Source: Thermoflexales bacterium
Lineage (GTDB): Bacteria > Chloroflexota > Anaerolineae > Fen-1058
Direction of reading: 5' to 3'
Assembly: GCA_016931085.1 (NCBI GenBank)
Contig: JAFGFO010000302.1
Location: 1-36,702 of the forward strand
DNA length: 36,702 nucleotides
The position numbers and the translations under genes are program-made. Below are positions 8,066-16,041 of the stretch, in pieces (position 1 is the stretch's first letter; each line of letters begins with the position of its first letter). The notes beneath the pieces are model-generated. The model was not told the origin of the DNA. It did not search any database and saw only the letters and a program-made list of their open reading frames with translations.

Positions 8066-11000
8066 ATGAAACAACTGACTCGTATCCGCTTGATCAACTG
8101 GCATTTATTCGAAAACACGACCGTCACCTGCAGCGGTACGACCTACCTGATTGGCATCAACGGCGCAGGCAAGTCGACCATCCTCGACGCGGTTCAGTTT
8201 GCCCTGGTTGGCGCCCAGCGTGAGGTGCGCTTTAACCAGGCCGCCCTGGCCGGCGGCAAGCGCACGCTGGCCAGTTACGTGCGCGGCGAGCTGGGCACCG
8301 AGGGGCAGCGCTACCTGCGCGACGACGCGACGGGCGTGGTGGCGCTCGAATTCCGCAACGCCGATGGCTCGTATTTCGTCCACGGGGCCGTGATCGACGC
8401 CTACGCCGACGGGCGCAGCCCGGACGTGATGTACTTTATCGTCAACGCCGCCTCTCTCAACGACGCGTGGTTCTTTCAAAGCGGTGGCCAGCTCTTTGAC
8501 AGCCGCGCCTTCAAGCGACACATGGATCACTTTGCTCTCCCCCCCGCCGCGCGCGCTCAAACCTTTGGCCGCCTGGAGGATTATCGCTTTCACCTGCTCA
8601 ATCGCCTGGGCCAGCTCAAGGATACCTTCCCGGCCAAGATCGTCAAGGGGCTGGCCTTTACGCCCCTGATCAACATCCGTGAATTCGTTCACAACTATTT
8701 GCTGGACGAGAACCTGGTCGACGTGAAAACGCTGCAGGATCAGCTCGAAACGCTGCGTCACTTTGAAGCCCTGGCCGCCAACGTGCGCGAGCGGATCGAG
8801 GCGTTGGGGCGCATCGAGGAGCTTGACCAGGAGCGCGTCGCCAACCGCCGCCGCCGCCTGACCAATGGCTACATCCAGCGCCGCGCGCAGGGTGACGCGC
8901 AGGCCGCGCAGCTCAAGCGCTCCCGGCTGGAGTTGGACGAGACGCGCCTGGAGCTGGGCCGGGCTGGGCTGCGGCGCGACATCATGGACGAGGAGCTCAA
9001 GCGCGCCCGGCAAGCGCAGCTTGACGCGCAGGTGGCGCTGCAGGCTGACGCCACCGCCGTGCGTGAACGAGAACTGCGCGACAAGCTCGATGCACTCGAG
9101 CCCCTGGTCAAGGCGCTGCGCGATCGCGAAGCGCGCGTGGCCGGCACACTGGCCCGCGAGATAGGCGATGCTCGAGCACTGCGCCAATGCCTGGTCGAGG
9201 ATGGCCTGCCCGTCCCACCTGCCCTGGACGAGTTCATCCATACCCCCACCCCCTCCCCTGTTACTACGGTGACTGAAGGAAGGGGTTGGGGTGAGGCCTT
9301 TCTCCCCTCGCCCCCCATTCGCTCCGCGAACGACGGGAGAGGGGATGGGGGTGAGGGTCTTTCCCGCTTGCAAGCCGAGCTGGAAAGCCTGGGCCAGAGC
9401 TATGCCGGGCAGAGCGCGCTGCTGAACGAGCAGGCGCGCCGCCTGCGTGAGGAGGCCGAGCAGGTGCAGCGCGAAATCAGCCAACTGCGCACGGGGGATC
9501 GCGAGACCAGCTACGAGGCCGAAGCGCCCGAGGCCGTTCGCCTGCGCCGCCTGCTGCGGGCCGAGCTGGGGCTGGGAGCGGACGAGCTGCCTTTCTTGTG
9601 CACCGTCCTGGACGTCCCCGACGAGTCGTGGCAAGATGCCGTCGAAGGCGTGCTGGGGCGCAACCGCTTTTGCCTGCTCGTGCCGCCGCAGCATTATGAC
9701 GCTGCTATGCAGTTGTACCACCAACGCCGCCACAAGGACAAGCTGCACGGCGTTGGCCTGCCGGACATCGAGCGCATCTTGAGCCACTCAGACCTGACAG
9801 GTTGCGGACGCCCGGCGTCCGACAGAAAGCTGTCAGGTCTAGCCAACGAAGTTCACACCCCGCACGAGGGCGCGCGCGCCTTTGTCGACCTGCTGCTGGG
9901 CAACGTCGTCAAGTGCGATACGTTGGAGGAGCTGCGCCAACACCGCACCGCCGTCACGCGCGATGGTTTCTTGCGCCGCAGTTACACCACGGCTCACATG
10001 AACCCGCACGTCTACCGTCACTGGTTCGTAGGCTCGCGGGCCGTGCCGCGCCAGATCGAGCAGCGCGAGGCCCGGCTGGAAGAGATTCGCGTCGAGCTGC
10101 TGGCTCGGCAAGACAAGGCGTTGGCGCTGCACCGGCGATTGGCGCTGACACGAGACAAGGCGCGCGTGTATTTTGACCTGGAGCGTGACCTGGCGGAGCT
10201 GAGCGCTCTCCCCACCCAGGCCGCGCAATTGGAGCTGCTGCGAGACGAGCTGGCGCGGCTCGACGTGCGTTGCGTCGAGGCGCTGCGGGGCCAGGTCGAG
10301 GCTTGTCGTGGCCAGGCCGAGCAGTTGCAGGCTGACCTGTCCCAGTTGGACAAGCACATCGGCGGGCTGGAAATGCGCGCGGCGACCCTGGCCGAGCAGA
10401 CCATCCCGGCGTTGGAGCGCGAGGCTGACGGGGCGGCGCAAAGCGCGCTCGAATTCCTGCGAGCAGAGCAAGCCGAGGACGCGCTTGACGAGGCCAACAA
10501 AGAGTACGAGCGCCGCCGCGAGCGCCAGCCTTTGGACGTCGTGCTGCAGAACGCCGTGCGCTACGAGGGTGACCACCAAACAGCCGAGACGCGCAGCCGT
10601 GACCGCTTGCGAGAGGCCAAGCAGGCCTACAGCTTGAGATACGATTTTGGCTACGACGAGGACGAGGACGCGGCGCGTTATCTCGGCGAGCGCGACCGCT
10701 ACGTGCAGTCCGAGCTGCCGCAGTACGAGGAGCGCATCGCCGCCCAGGCTGCCCAGGCTGAGCAAGAGCTGGTGGAGAACTTTATCCACCGCCTGCGCGA
10801 GCAAATCCAGGATGCCCGCCAGCAGTTGGGCTATCTCAACACCACCCTGGCCGGCCTGCGCTTTGGCGGCGAGCGTTTCGAGTTCATCACTCACCCGGAG
10901 TCAACGCTTCGCCCGGTCTACGACATGGTCATGGACAGCCAGAACATCCTGGGGGAGACACTGCTCGAGTCCGACTTTCGCCAAAGGCACCAACAGGGTT

Positions 11001-11491
11001 GGGATTTGCTGTTCCAGCGTCTCACCGCTGGCCAGGCCGAAGAGGCGGCGGTGGAATTACACCAGTTGCAAGATTATCGCAACTATTTGCAGTACGACAT
11101 CCGCATCCACTATCCCAGCGGCGACCATGCTCTTCTCAGCCAGATCAGCACCAAGAAATCCGGCGGCGAGACGACCACGCCGTTTTACGTGGCCATGGCG
11201 GCCTCGTTTGCCCAGGCCTATCGCCTGAACCAGCCGCGCGCCTCCGACACCGTCCGCCTGGCGCTCTTTGATGAGGCCTTCAGTAAAATGGACGGATCCC
11301 GGACAGCTAGCGCTCTCAAGTTCATGGTCGACACCCAGTTGCAGGTGCTGCTGGCCACTCCGCCCGATAAGGCCGCCGGCCTGCTGCCTTACGTAGACTC
11401 GGTGCGCACCGTCGTGCGCAAGAACAATCACTCGTTCGTGATCGAGATCGACAAGGCTGAGGTGATGCGAGAATTGGAGGCGAGGCAGTAG
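8066..11491 (+). CDS. jetC: Wadjet protein JetC (SMC/MukB-like ATPase)
   Basis: A 1141-residue SMC-type ATPase. Walker A Gly-Ile-Asn-Gly-Ala-Gly-Lys-Ser-Thr is at residues 30-38, the ABC signature Lys-Lys-Ser-Gly-Gly-Glu at 1030-1035 and Walker B with Asp1069-Glu1070 near the C-terminus. Between lie long Arg/Glu/Leu/Ala/Gln-rich coiled coils (about 220-400, 430-490, 650-920) and a central globular hinge (about 495-640). In Wadjet, JetC forms the loop-extruding motor that senses small circular DNA. Two stretches are foreign to the family: a Pro/Gly-rich insert (about residues 392-431) and a 17-codon insert around 575-592. Both derive from palindromic DNA repeats and keep the frame. The gene otherwise looks intact. 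Confidence 0.9.
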   Translation: MKQLTRIRLINWHLFENTTVTCSGTTYLIGINGAGKSTILDAVQFALVGAQREVRFNQAALAGGKRTLASYVRGELGTEGQRYLRDDATGVVALEFRNADGSYFVHGAVIDAYADGRSPDVMYFIVNAASLNDAWFFQSGGQLFDSRAFKRHMDHFALPPAARAQTFGRLEDYRFHLLNRLGQLKDTFPAKIVKGLAFTPLINIREFVHNYLLDENLVDVKTLQDQLETLRHFEALAANVRERIEALGRIEELDQERVANRRRRLTNGYIQRRAQGDAQAAQLKRSRLELDETRLELGRAGLRRDIMDEELKRARQAQLDAQVALQADATAVRERELRDKLDALEPLVKALRDREARVAGTLAREIGDARALRQCLVEDGLPVPPALDEFIHTPTPSPVTTVTEGRGWGEAFLPSPPIRSANDGRGDGGEGLSRLQAELESLGQSYAGQSALLNEQARRLREEAEQVQREISQLRTGDRETSYEAEAPEAVRLRRLLRAELGLGADELPFLCTVLDVPDESWQDAVEGVLGRNRFCLLVPPQHYDAAMQLYHQRRHKDKLHGVGLPDIERILSHSDLTGCGRPASDRKLSGLANEVHTPHEGARAFVDLLLGNVVKCDTLEELRQHRTAVTRDGFLRRSYTTAHMNPHVYRHWFVGSRAVPRQIEQREARLEEIRVELLARQDKALALHRRLALTRDKARVYFDLERDLAELSALPTQAAQLELLRDELARLDVRCVEALRGQVEACRGQAEQLQADLSQLDKHIGGLEMRAATLAEQTIPALEREADGAAQSALEFLRAEQAEDALDEANKEYERRRERQPLDVVLQNAVRYEGDHQTAETRSRDRLREAKQAYSLRYDFGYDEDEDAARYLGERDRYVQSELPQYEERIAAQAAQAEQELVENFIHRLREQIQDARQQLGYLNTTLAGLRFGGERFEFITHPESTLRPVYDMVMDSQNILGETLLESDFRQRHQQGWDLLFQRLTAGQAEEAAVELHQLQDYRNYLQYDIRIHYPSGDHALLSQISTKKSGGETTTPFYVAMAASFAQAYRLNQPRASDTVRLALFDEAFSKMDGSRTASALKFMVDTQLQVLLATPPDKAAGLLPYVDSVRTVVRKNNHSFVIEIDKAEVMRELEARQ
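9241..9358. repeat. In-frame C/G-rich palindromic repeat inside jetC
   Basis: A run of ACCCCC/CTCCCC words faces GGGGTTGGGG and GGGGATGGGGG words, giving two adjacent imperfect hairpins. The second has a perfect inner stem TTCGC-TCC-GCGAA (9319-9331) at its tip. The block translates into a Pro/Gly/Thr-rich stretch between two coiled-coil segments of JetC and interrupts the usual Leu/Glu/Arg pattern. Such C-rich palindromes are common as dispersed repeats in Chloroflexota genomes (general knowledge). Exact borders cannot be set without other copies. Confidence 0.6.
9790..9840. repeat. 51-bp nested palindrome inserted in frame in jetC
   Basis: AGACCTGACAG at 9790-9800 is perfectly complementary to CTGTCAGGTCT at 9830-9840, and nested inside is a perfect 8-bp stem, CGGACGCC (9805-9812) with GGCGTCCG (9814-9821) and a single-base loop. 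The element spans 51 bases, exactly 17 codons, so the JetC frame is kept. The encoded peptide (Gly/Cys/Arg/Pro/Ser-rich) breaks the hinge-like region sequence. This resembles in-frame palindromic elements such as those of Rickettsia in concept, not in sequence. Confidence 0.75.
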
Positions 11492-12762
11492 TGGCTTTCC
11501 TCCTCTCCCCAGATGTGAGCGCTATCCTCAACGCGCTGCTGGACATCTATGAGCGGCGTGGGCTGCCCTCACCCTCACCAGCGCATGCTATTAAGAAACG
11601 GTGCGCCATTCGCTGCGACGTGCAGGCAATGGCGCTGCCCGGCTACCACAGCCAGGCCGACCCCCTGCCGCGCCAGGTGGCCAACGAGCAGTTGGCCCAA
11701 TTGGAGCAGCAAGGCCACCTGAAACTGGCCTGGCTGCCAGGACAAGAGCACCACTTGCTGGCCAGCGTTTCGCTTGTGCTCGATGCAGAGCGTGCCGAGG
11801 CGCTGTTCGCCTGGCTGGAGCGCACGCCCGCCTCTGCCCAACGCGCCCGCTTGCGCGACCTGCTGCTGGGCGAGCGCTTCCGCTTTGTGGAGACCGGCGG
11901 CTGGCGGCTGGCGGCCGTGCAGCACAGCCTGGCGCAGCTCAGGGCCGGCAAGTCGCCCGCGCCGTTCAGCCTGACCGATGAAGAGTTCGACCGTGACCTG
12001 CTGGCGGCGATGGCCGCCTTGGATGAGGTGAACGAGGAAACCCCCTATCGTGTCTTTAGCGTGCGCACCTTCAACGACAGCAAGCGCTTCGAGCACCTGA
12101 GAGGCGCGCTGGTCGTGCTGGCCCGCCGGCACCAGGCAGAGTGGGCCGAGCTGGCAGCCGACGAGATCCTGCGCGAGTTGGGGCTGGTAGCCAACCCAGG
12201 CCACCTTTACCTGTACGGCCCGTGGCGGCTGGTTGACGAAACGGGAATAGTGCTTTCACTGGACGAGTTTTACCCCTCCGTCGGCCTGCCGGCGGCGCAG
12301 GCGAGCCGCCTGGCGCGCGTGGAGGTAGACGCCTCGCGTGTGGTGTGCGTGGAGAATCCGACCGCCTTTTACGAGCTGGTGCGTCACGAAGGCGACGGTC
12401 TGGCCGCGCTCTGCCTGTGGGGCAATCCCTCGCCGGCCTGCCGCTATCTGCTGGTCTGCCTGACCCAGGCGCTGCCGCCTGACGTGCCTTTACAAGTGTG
12501 GGCTGACCTGGATTACGGCGGGCTGCGCATCCTGGCCCACCTGCGCCACAAGGTCAGCCCTCGCTTCGAGCCGTACCGCATGGACGTCCCCACCTTCGAG
12601 GCGCACGCCGCTTGGGCCAGGCCACTGGCGCGCGGTGACGCCCGCAATCTGCGCCGGCTGGCCGCTCACCCGCTGCTGGCCGATGTGAGCCCGCTGATCG
12701 AGCATATGCTGGCGCGCGGCCTCAAGCTGGAGCAGGAAGCGGTGACGCTGCTTCAAAAATAA
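11491..12762 (+). CDS. jetD: Wadjet protein JetD (TOPRIM nuclease subunit)
   Basis: A 423-residue protein (DUF3322/DUF2220 type). Residues about 1-190 form the helical arm and winged-helix region; the C-terminal TOPRIM domain shows E288 in a Val-Val-Cys-Val-Glu-Asn strand end and D339-x-D341 in Trp-Ala-Asp-Leu-Asp-Tyr-Gly-Gly. These are the acidic metal ligands expected of the plasmid-cleaving subunit, so the nuclease looks active. The GTG start at 11491 shares its G with the jetC TAG stop (TAGTG), a one-base overlap implying coupling. It is the last gene of the operon; the following 115 bases hold repeats and the next gene is on the other strand. Confidence 0.88.
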   Translation: MAFLLSPDVSAILNALLDIYERRGLPSPSPAHAIKKRCAIRCDVQAMALPGYHSQADPLPRQVANEQLAQLEQQGHLKLAWLPGQEHHLLASVSLVLDAERAEALFAWLERTPASAQRARLRDLLLGERFRFVETGGWRLAAVQHSLAQLRAGKSPAPFSLTDEEFDRDLLAAMAALDEVNEETPYRVFSVRTFNDSKRFEHLRGALVVLARRHQAEWAELAADEILRELGLVANPGHLYLYGPWRLVDETGIVLSLDEFYPSVGLPAAQASRLARVEVDASRVVCVENPTAFYELVRHEGDGLAALCLWGNPSPACRYLLVCLTQALPPDVPLQVWADLDYGGLRILAHLRHKVSPRFEPYRMDVPTFEAHAAWARPLARGDARNLRRLAAHPLLADVSPLIEHMLARGLKLEQEAVTLLQK

Positions 12763-12863
12763 ACCACGAAGGGCACGAACGCTTCGCGCACGAAAGGCAC
12801 GAATGTAGGGGCAACCCCCTGTGGTTGCCCAGGAGGGCAGGCACGGGGGCCTGCCCCTACATG
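12763..12863. repeat. Repeat cluster after jetD
   Basis: Right after the stop are two rounds of an ACGAA-GGCACGAA word. Then a composite palindrome begins with ATGTAGGGGCA (12803-12813) and ends with its complement TGCCCCTACAT (12852-12862). Inside its left half is a perfect hairpin GGGCAACC-CCCTGT-GGTTGCCC (12809-12830). The outer arms recur at 25430-25493, and the inner hairpin has a variant at 16796-16817. It may serve as a shared transcription end for the convergent jetD and glycosyltransferase genes, but no T-tract is seen. Confidence 0.65.
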
Positions 12864-12877
12864 TTCTCTACTCTGGC

Positions 12878-14380
12878 TCACGGCTCCTCCTTCACCTCGG
12901 TCAATACCCCATCGGCCAGGTTAAACACGTGCCGGCCCGGATAGGCGGCCACCACGGCGCGGTTGGCCTCCTCCCCCTCATCCAACGCGAACACTAGATC
13001 CCCATCCAGCGACAGCTCGTTCGTCCAGGCCAGCTCGCTGTAATCGCCCCAATGGCGGATACGGACGAAAACCAGGGCATTGTGGAGGCCCTGTTGAGCG
13101 ATCTGGCGGCGCGGCTGGCGCGTGATGCCGTGCAGGCCGCGCCACACGGCAAAGCGCGCCGGCAAGACCCCCAGCACGTCGACGGCAACCACTACAGCTA
13201 GCGCAACGGCCATCAACGCGCGCGCCTTGGTGTGCCCGGCGAGTAGATGCCACAACTTGAGCAGGCCGCGCGCAGCCAGCAGCCACAGCAAGGGCATGGC
13301 TTCATAGTAGTAGCGAGGCCCAAAGAGGGGGGCACCGTGCGACCAATAGGCTATCTGGGCCAGGACGAGCGCGCCAAATGGCGCCAGCAGCGCCCACTCG
13401 ACGCGGCGGCGCGGAGGCAGAATCAGCCCCAGCAGCAAGGGCAGCCAACTGAGGCGCGGCCAGCCCAGCAGTTCCGTCAGCGTCACCCACAAGTCGAGCC
13501 GGGCATTCATCAGGGCGACGCGGAGGGTGTGCCCGCCGGGATAAAGGCCGCCCCCCCAGCCCATGCGATCGTAAGGCCAGACCAGCGTGTACAGCTCTGT
13601 CCTGTACTGTCCGGTCAAGGCGTGGTTGTACACCAGCAGGAGCGCGGCAAAGGCCGCAGCGATGAGCCCCATCACAGCATACGCGCCGGCGGCTGCCGGC
13701 CGCCGGCCGCGGGCGATCTGCCAGGCGGCCCACAGTCCAAACGGCGCCGCGTAGGCCAGCGCGGTATACGGGCGCGTCAGGACCGCCCAGCCCAAGGCCA
13801 GCCCCCCGATGATTGAAACGTGAAACTTGAAACTTGAAACGTGAAACGTGAAACGTGATATTTGGACCACCGCCCACGTAAAGACCAGCAAGCACAGCGC
13901 GCACAGCGCGTGGGGCAGCAGCGTCGCCGACAGTCCCAGGAACATGGGAGACAGCAGCCCAAGTAGGGCGGCCGACACACCATGAACTGGCGGGCCGGTC
14001 TCGGCGTCGAACAACTCACGCCCCAGGACGTACAGCACCAGCAGCGTCAACGCGCCGGCGAGCGGGTTGATCAGCCAGGACGCGCCGGCCTTGAGGCCCA
14101 GCGCCAGAACGGCCGCCAGGCCGGGAGGATACTTGGAGAAACGCCGCCCGTCCAGGTCAATGGCGAACGGGACCAGGAAGGAAGCCGGTTGCGGGGGAGA
14201 AGGAACCCACAGTCGTCCAGAGGCGAACACCTGCGCCTGGAAGTACTGGGCAAACTCGTCTTCGAGATGGGGCATGGCCTCCAGGACGCCCCACGTGACG
14301 GACAGGCTGGCTGCCACCGCCAGGACAAAAATGAGACCTGGCATCAGGCCCGGGATTTGCTGCAGCTTGCTTGCTCGCAC
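12878..14380 (-). CDS. GT39/PMT-like membrane glycosyltransferase
   Basis: A 500-residue protein with about ten hydrophobic segments. The Asp41-Glu42 pair after the first helix (Pro-His-Leu-Glu-Asp-Glu-Phe-Ala-Gln) and the Tyr-Pro-Pro-Gly segment near residue 85 match dolichyl/polyprenyl-phosphate mannosyltransferase-like GT-C enzymes, which move a lipid-linked sugar onto an acceptor outside the membrane. The C-terminal 120 residues are soluble. The start is GTG 14380; an ATG at 14344 (residue 13) is possible, and neither has a clear ribosome site. Fourteen residues in the middle (Arg-Phe-Thr-Phe-His-Val-Ser type) come from an in-frame heptamer array at 13814-13855. Acceptor and sugar are unknown. 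Confidence 0.75.
   Translation of the reverse strand: MRASKLQQIPGLMPGLIFVLAVAASLSVTWGVLEAMPHLEDEFAQYFQAQVFASGRLWVPSPPQPASFLVPFAIDLDGRRFSKYPPGLAAVLALGLKAGASWLINPLAGALTLLVLYVLGRELFDAETGPPVHGVSAALLGLLSPMFLGLSATLLPHALCALCLLVFTWAVVQISRFTFHVSSFKFHVSIIGGLALGWAVLTRPYTALAYAAPFGLWAAWQIARGRRPAAAGAYAVMGLIAAAFAALLLVYNHALTGQYRTELYTLVWPYDRMGWGGGLYPGGHTLRVALMNARLDLWVTLTELLGWPRLSWLPLLLGLILPPRRRVEWALLAPFGALVLAQIAYWSHGAPLFGPRYYYEAMPLLWLLAARGLLKLWHLLAGHTKARALMAVALAVVVAVDVLGVLPARFAVWRGLHGITRQPRRQIAQQGLHNALVFVRIRHWGDYSELAWTNELSLDGDLVFALDEGEEANRAVVAAYPGRHVFNLADGVLTEVKEEP
13814..13855. repeat. Six-unit heptamer array inside the glycosyltransferase gene
   Basis: Six consecutive 7-base units, TGAAACG or TGAAACT, total 42 bases, so 14 codons are added without a frameshift. 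On the coding (minus) strand it gives alternating Phe/Val/Ser/His/Lys residues. The same heptamer is found at 7392-7412 (between jetA and jetB) and 34301-34321 (end of a histidine kinase gene). Confidence 0.8.
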
Positions 14381-14430
14381 GGCTTACTTTGAAAGTGGCC
14401 AGAGCCACAGCGATCAGAGATTCTAAGAAT

Positions 14431-14463
14431 CTTCTCTGTGTCCTCTGTGCCTCTGTGGCAAAA
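14431..14463. repeat. CTCTGTG word repeat between two minus-strand genes
   Basis: Four closely spaced CTGTG words (CTCTGTG-TCCTCTGTG-CCTCTGTGGC) lie in the 86-base gap between the DUF3048 gene and the glycosyltransferase gene. On the minus strand it reads as a GCCACAGAGG-like word repeat, similar in style to the ACGAAGGGCAC repeats at 12770-12803 and 30006-30075. No promoter is evident in the gap, so the two genes may be co-transcribed. Confidence 0.5.
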
Positions 14464-14466
14464 ATT

Positions 14467-15738
14467 CTATTTGACCTCGACCTCCAAGCCCAGCGGGAGC
14501 ATCTCGAACCACGAATTGCCGCGCTTGAAGGGCAGCGGAGCCCCATCTTCGAAGTAAAAGCTGAGCATGTCCGAAGGCTGGGCCCGCATCCAGTAGCCGG
14601 CAAAGGCCTGCCCGTCGCGGAAAATCTGCGCCTTGCCGCCAGGCTGCTTGGGATCGACATTCCAGATCTGGATCTGGCGTGAAAAGTGGCCGGCGGCATT
14701 GCAGGCCGACTCAAAGCCAACGTTGTCTTCCTTGATGTGACAGTCGATGATGTGCGGCGCCCAGACCAGGACGATATTCGCGTATGCCAGTTGCTGACCC
14801 ATCGCTGCATCCGCATGCGCCACGCCGCTCATCGAGCGCAGGTATTTACCCGCTGCGGCATCATAGCTCCATTCCACCGGCTCGGCCCAGTCGCCGGCAA
14901 CGGCCGGGATAGCCAGGCGGGCGGCGGGCTGACCAGGCTGAAGCGGCTCGTCGGAAAAGGCCAGCCCGCGCAAATCCTGCCGCGTGTTATCCACGCCGTG
15001 CGCCTCGGCCCAACGCCATATCAGGGCCGGCTTGGCGAACAAGGTGTGTTCGAACGGTTTATTGCCCTGGGGAATGCGGATGAAGGGGTCGCCGCTTTCC
15101 GGCACGCCAAAGTCAGGCGAGACGATGCGGTCGAAAAAGTTGGAATTTCTGAACATCTGCTTCAATCCCCCGCTCGAGCCGGAGTAGGCAAACAGGGCCT
15201 TGTACATCTGGGGGATCTCCATGTCCAGGTATCTCCCGCTCCGCACCGAGCCGGCCAACTCGGGCGTCTGGCCATAAAACACAGCCGTAAAGCGTGTCAC
15301 ACCGCCCTCGGCCGGGTGTTCGAACACCAGGTCAGCCTGGTTTAGCCCGTGCTGGGGGCGAACGAGCGGCGGGAAATTCGAGACCTTGACGGCCAGCGGA
15401 CGGCGCTCGAGCACGGCCGGGTCGGCCACCTTTTCACCGGTGAGCGGGTTGACGTCGGGCGGGAACTCGAGCTGAAGGCGTGTGTCAGGCGTGGCTGACG
15501 GGACGGCGCTGGGAGTGGCGGCGGCGACTAGGGGCGTTGGAGTGAGCTGGATTGGCCCTGTCGTGGCCGTCGGCAACGTCGCGGGAAGCTGGGCCGGCTC
15601 GCCGCGCGGCGTGCGTGTGGCTGTCGCCGTCGGCTGCGGCGGGTTCTGGCAAGCCGGCAGCGTGTAGGCCAACACGACGAGCAGTCCGACGAGCGGCGCC
15701 AGCCAGCGGAGCGGTTGTTTGAGCGTGCGAATTGTCAT
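14467..15738 (-). CDS. DUF3048-family lipoprotein (YerB-like)
   Basis: About 423 residues from ATG 15736-15738. Residues 1-30 form a lipoprotein signal: basic start, hydrophobic core and Leu-Pro-Ala-Cys with lipid-attached Cys30. A Thr/Pro/Ala-rich linker (30-85) is followed by the DUF3048 domain: Asn-Pro-Leu-Thr-Gly, Arg-Arg-Pro-Leu-Ala-Val-Lys-Val-Ser-Asn, Arg-Pro-Gln-His-Gly-Leu-Asn-Gln-Ala-Asp-Leu-Val-Phe-Glu, and Gly-Ser-Val-Arg-Ser-Gly-Arg. The family is extracytoplasmic and of unknown biochemical role (Bacillus YerB). The frame stays open further upstream to 16452, but that extension runs antisense into infC and does not resemble protein, so I cut it at the signal peptide. Confidence 0.87.
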   Translation of the reverse strand: MTIRTLKQPLRWLAPLVGLLVVLAYTLPACQNPPQPTATATRTPRGEPAQLPATLPTATTGPIQLTPTPLVAAATPSAVPSATPDTRLQLEFPPDVNPLTGEKVADPAVLERRPLAVKVSNFPPLVRPQHGLNQADLVFEHPAEGGVTRFTAVFYGQTPELAGSVRSGRYLDMEIPQMYKALFAYSGSSGGLKQMFRNSNFFDRIVSPDFGVPESGDPFIRIPQGNKPFEHTLFAKPALIWRWAEAHGVDNTRQDLRGLAFSDEPLQPGQPAARLAIPAVAGDWAEPVEWSYDAAAGKYLRSMSGVAHADAAMGQQLAYANIVLVWAPHIIDCHIKEDNVGFESACNAAGHFSRQIQIWNVDPKQPGGKAQIFRDGQAFAGYWMRAQPSDMLSFYFEDGAPLPFKRGNSWFEMLPLGLEVEVK

Positions 15739-15930
15739 CGTTAATCTCGCTGTTGCTGATGAATTTGAAGAGATGAGCAAAAGCTCACAATCAACGACAA
15801 AAACGGCCGCATCGCAAGGCTCAAGCTGAAACCCTGCGACCGTAAACCTGAAACTATTGTTGAGATAGTATACTCCATCGTGGGATAAATGCAAGAGCCA
15901 GTCGCCAAGCAAAATCCCCGCCTTGACGAT

Positions 15931-15959
15931 TTGACGATTCATGGGCTTTGTGTTATTAT
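15931..15959 (+). promoter_or_regulatory. Sigma-70-type promoter of the infC operon
   Basis: TTGACG at 15931-15936 and TATTAT at 15954-15959 are separated by 17 bases, each one base from consensus. This puts the transcript start near 15966 and leaves a leader of about 75 bases before the AUU start of infC. A second TTGACG lies eight bases upstream at 15923-15928. The divergent DUF3048 gene starts about 190 bases to the left. Confidence 0.65.
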
Positions 15960-16041
15960 TAGCCTTCGGTTGTCCCTGTCCTATACTAGACGGGGGATCG
16001 ACCTGAAACAATTGGAATACGTTATTTGAGGGAGAGGGAGT

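Noticed and set aside
8105..9787. 560-codon open frame antisense to jetC
   Set aside because: It is the shadow of a GC-rich coding strand. The peptide is Leu/Ala/Val/His/Gln-rich without family features and jetC on the other strand has clear motifs.
5662..12762. A new SMC-type defence system
   Set aside because: Gene order, sizes and JetC/JetD motifs match the described Wadjet system, so it is reported as known apart from its regulator and insertions.
13814..13855. CRISPR-like array
   Set aside because: The repeats are 7 bases without spacers, thus a simple tandem array.
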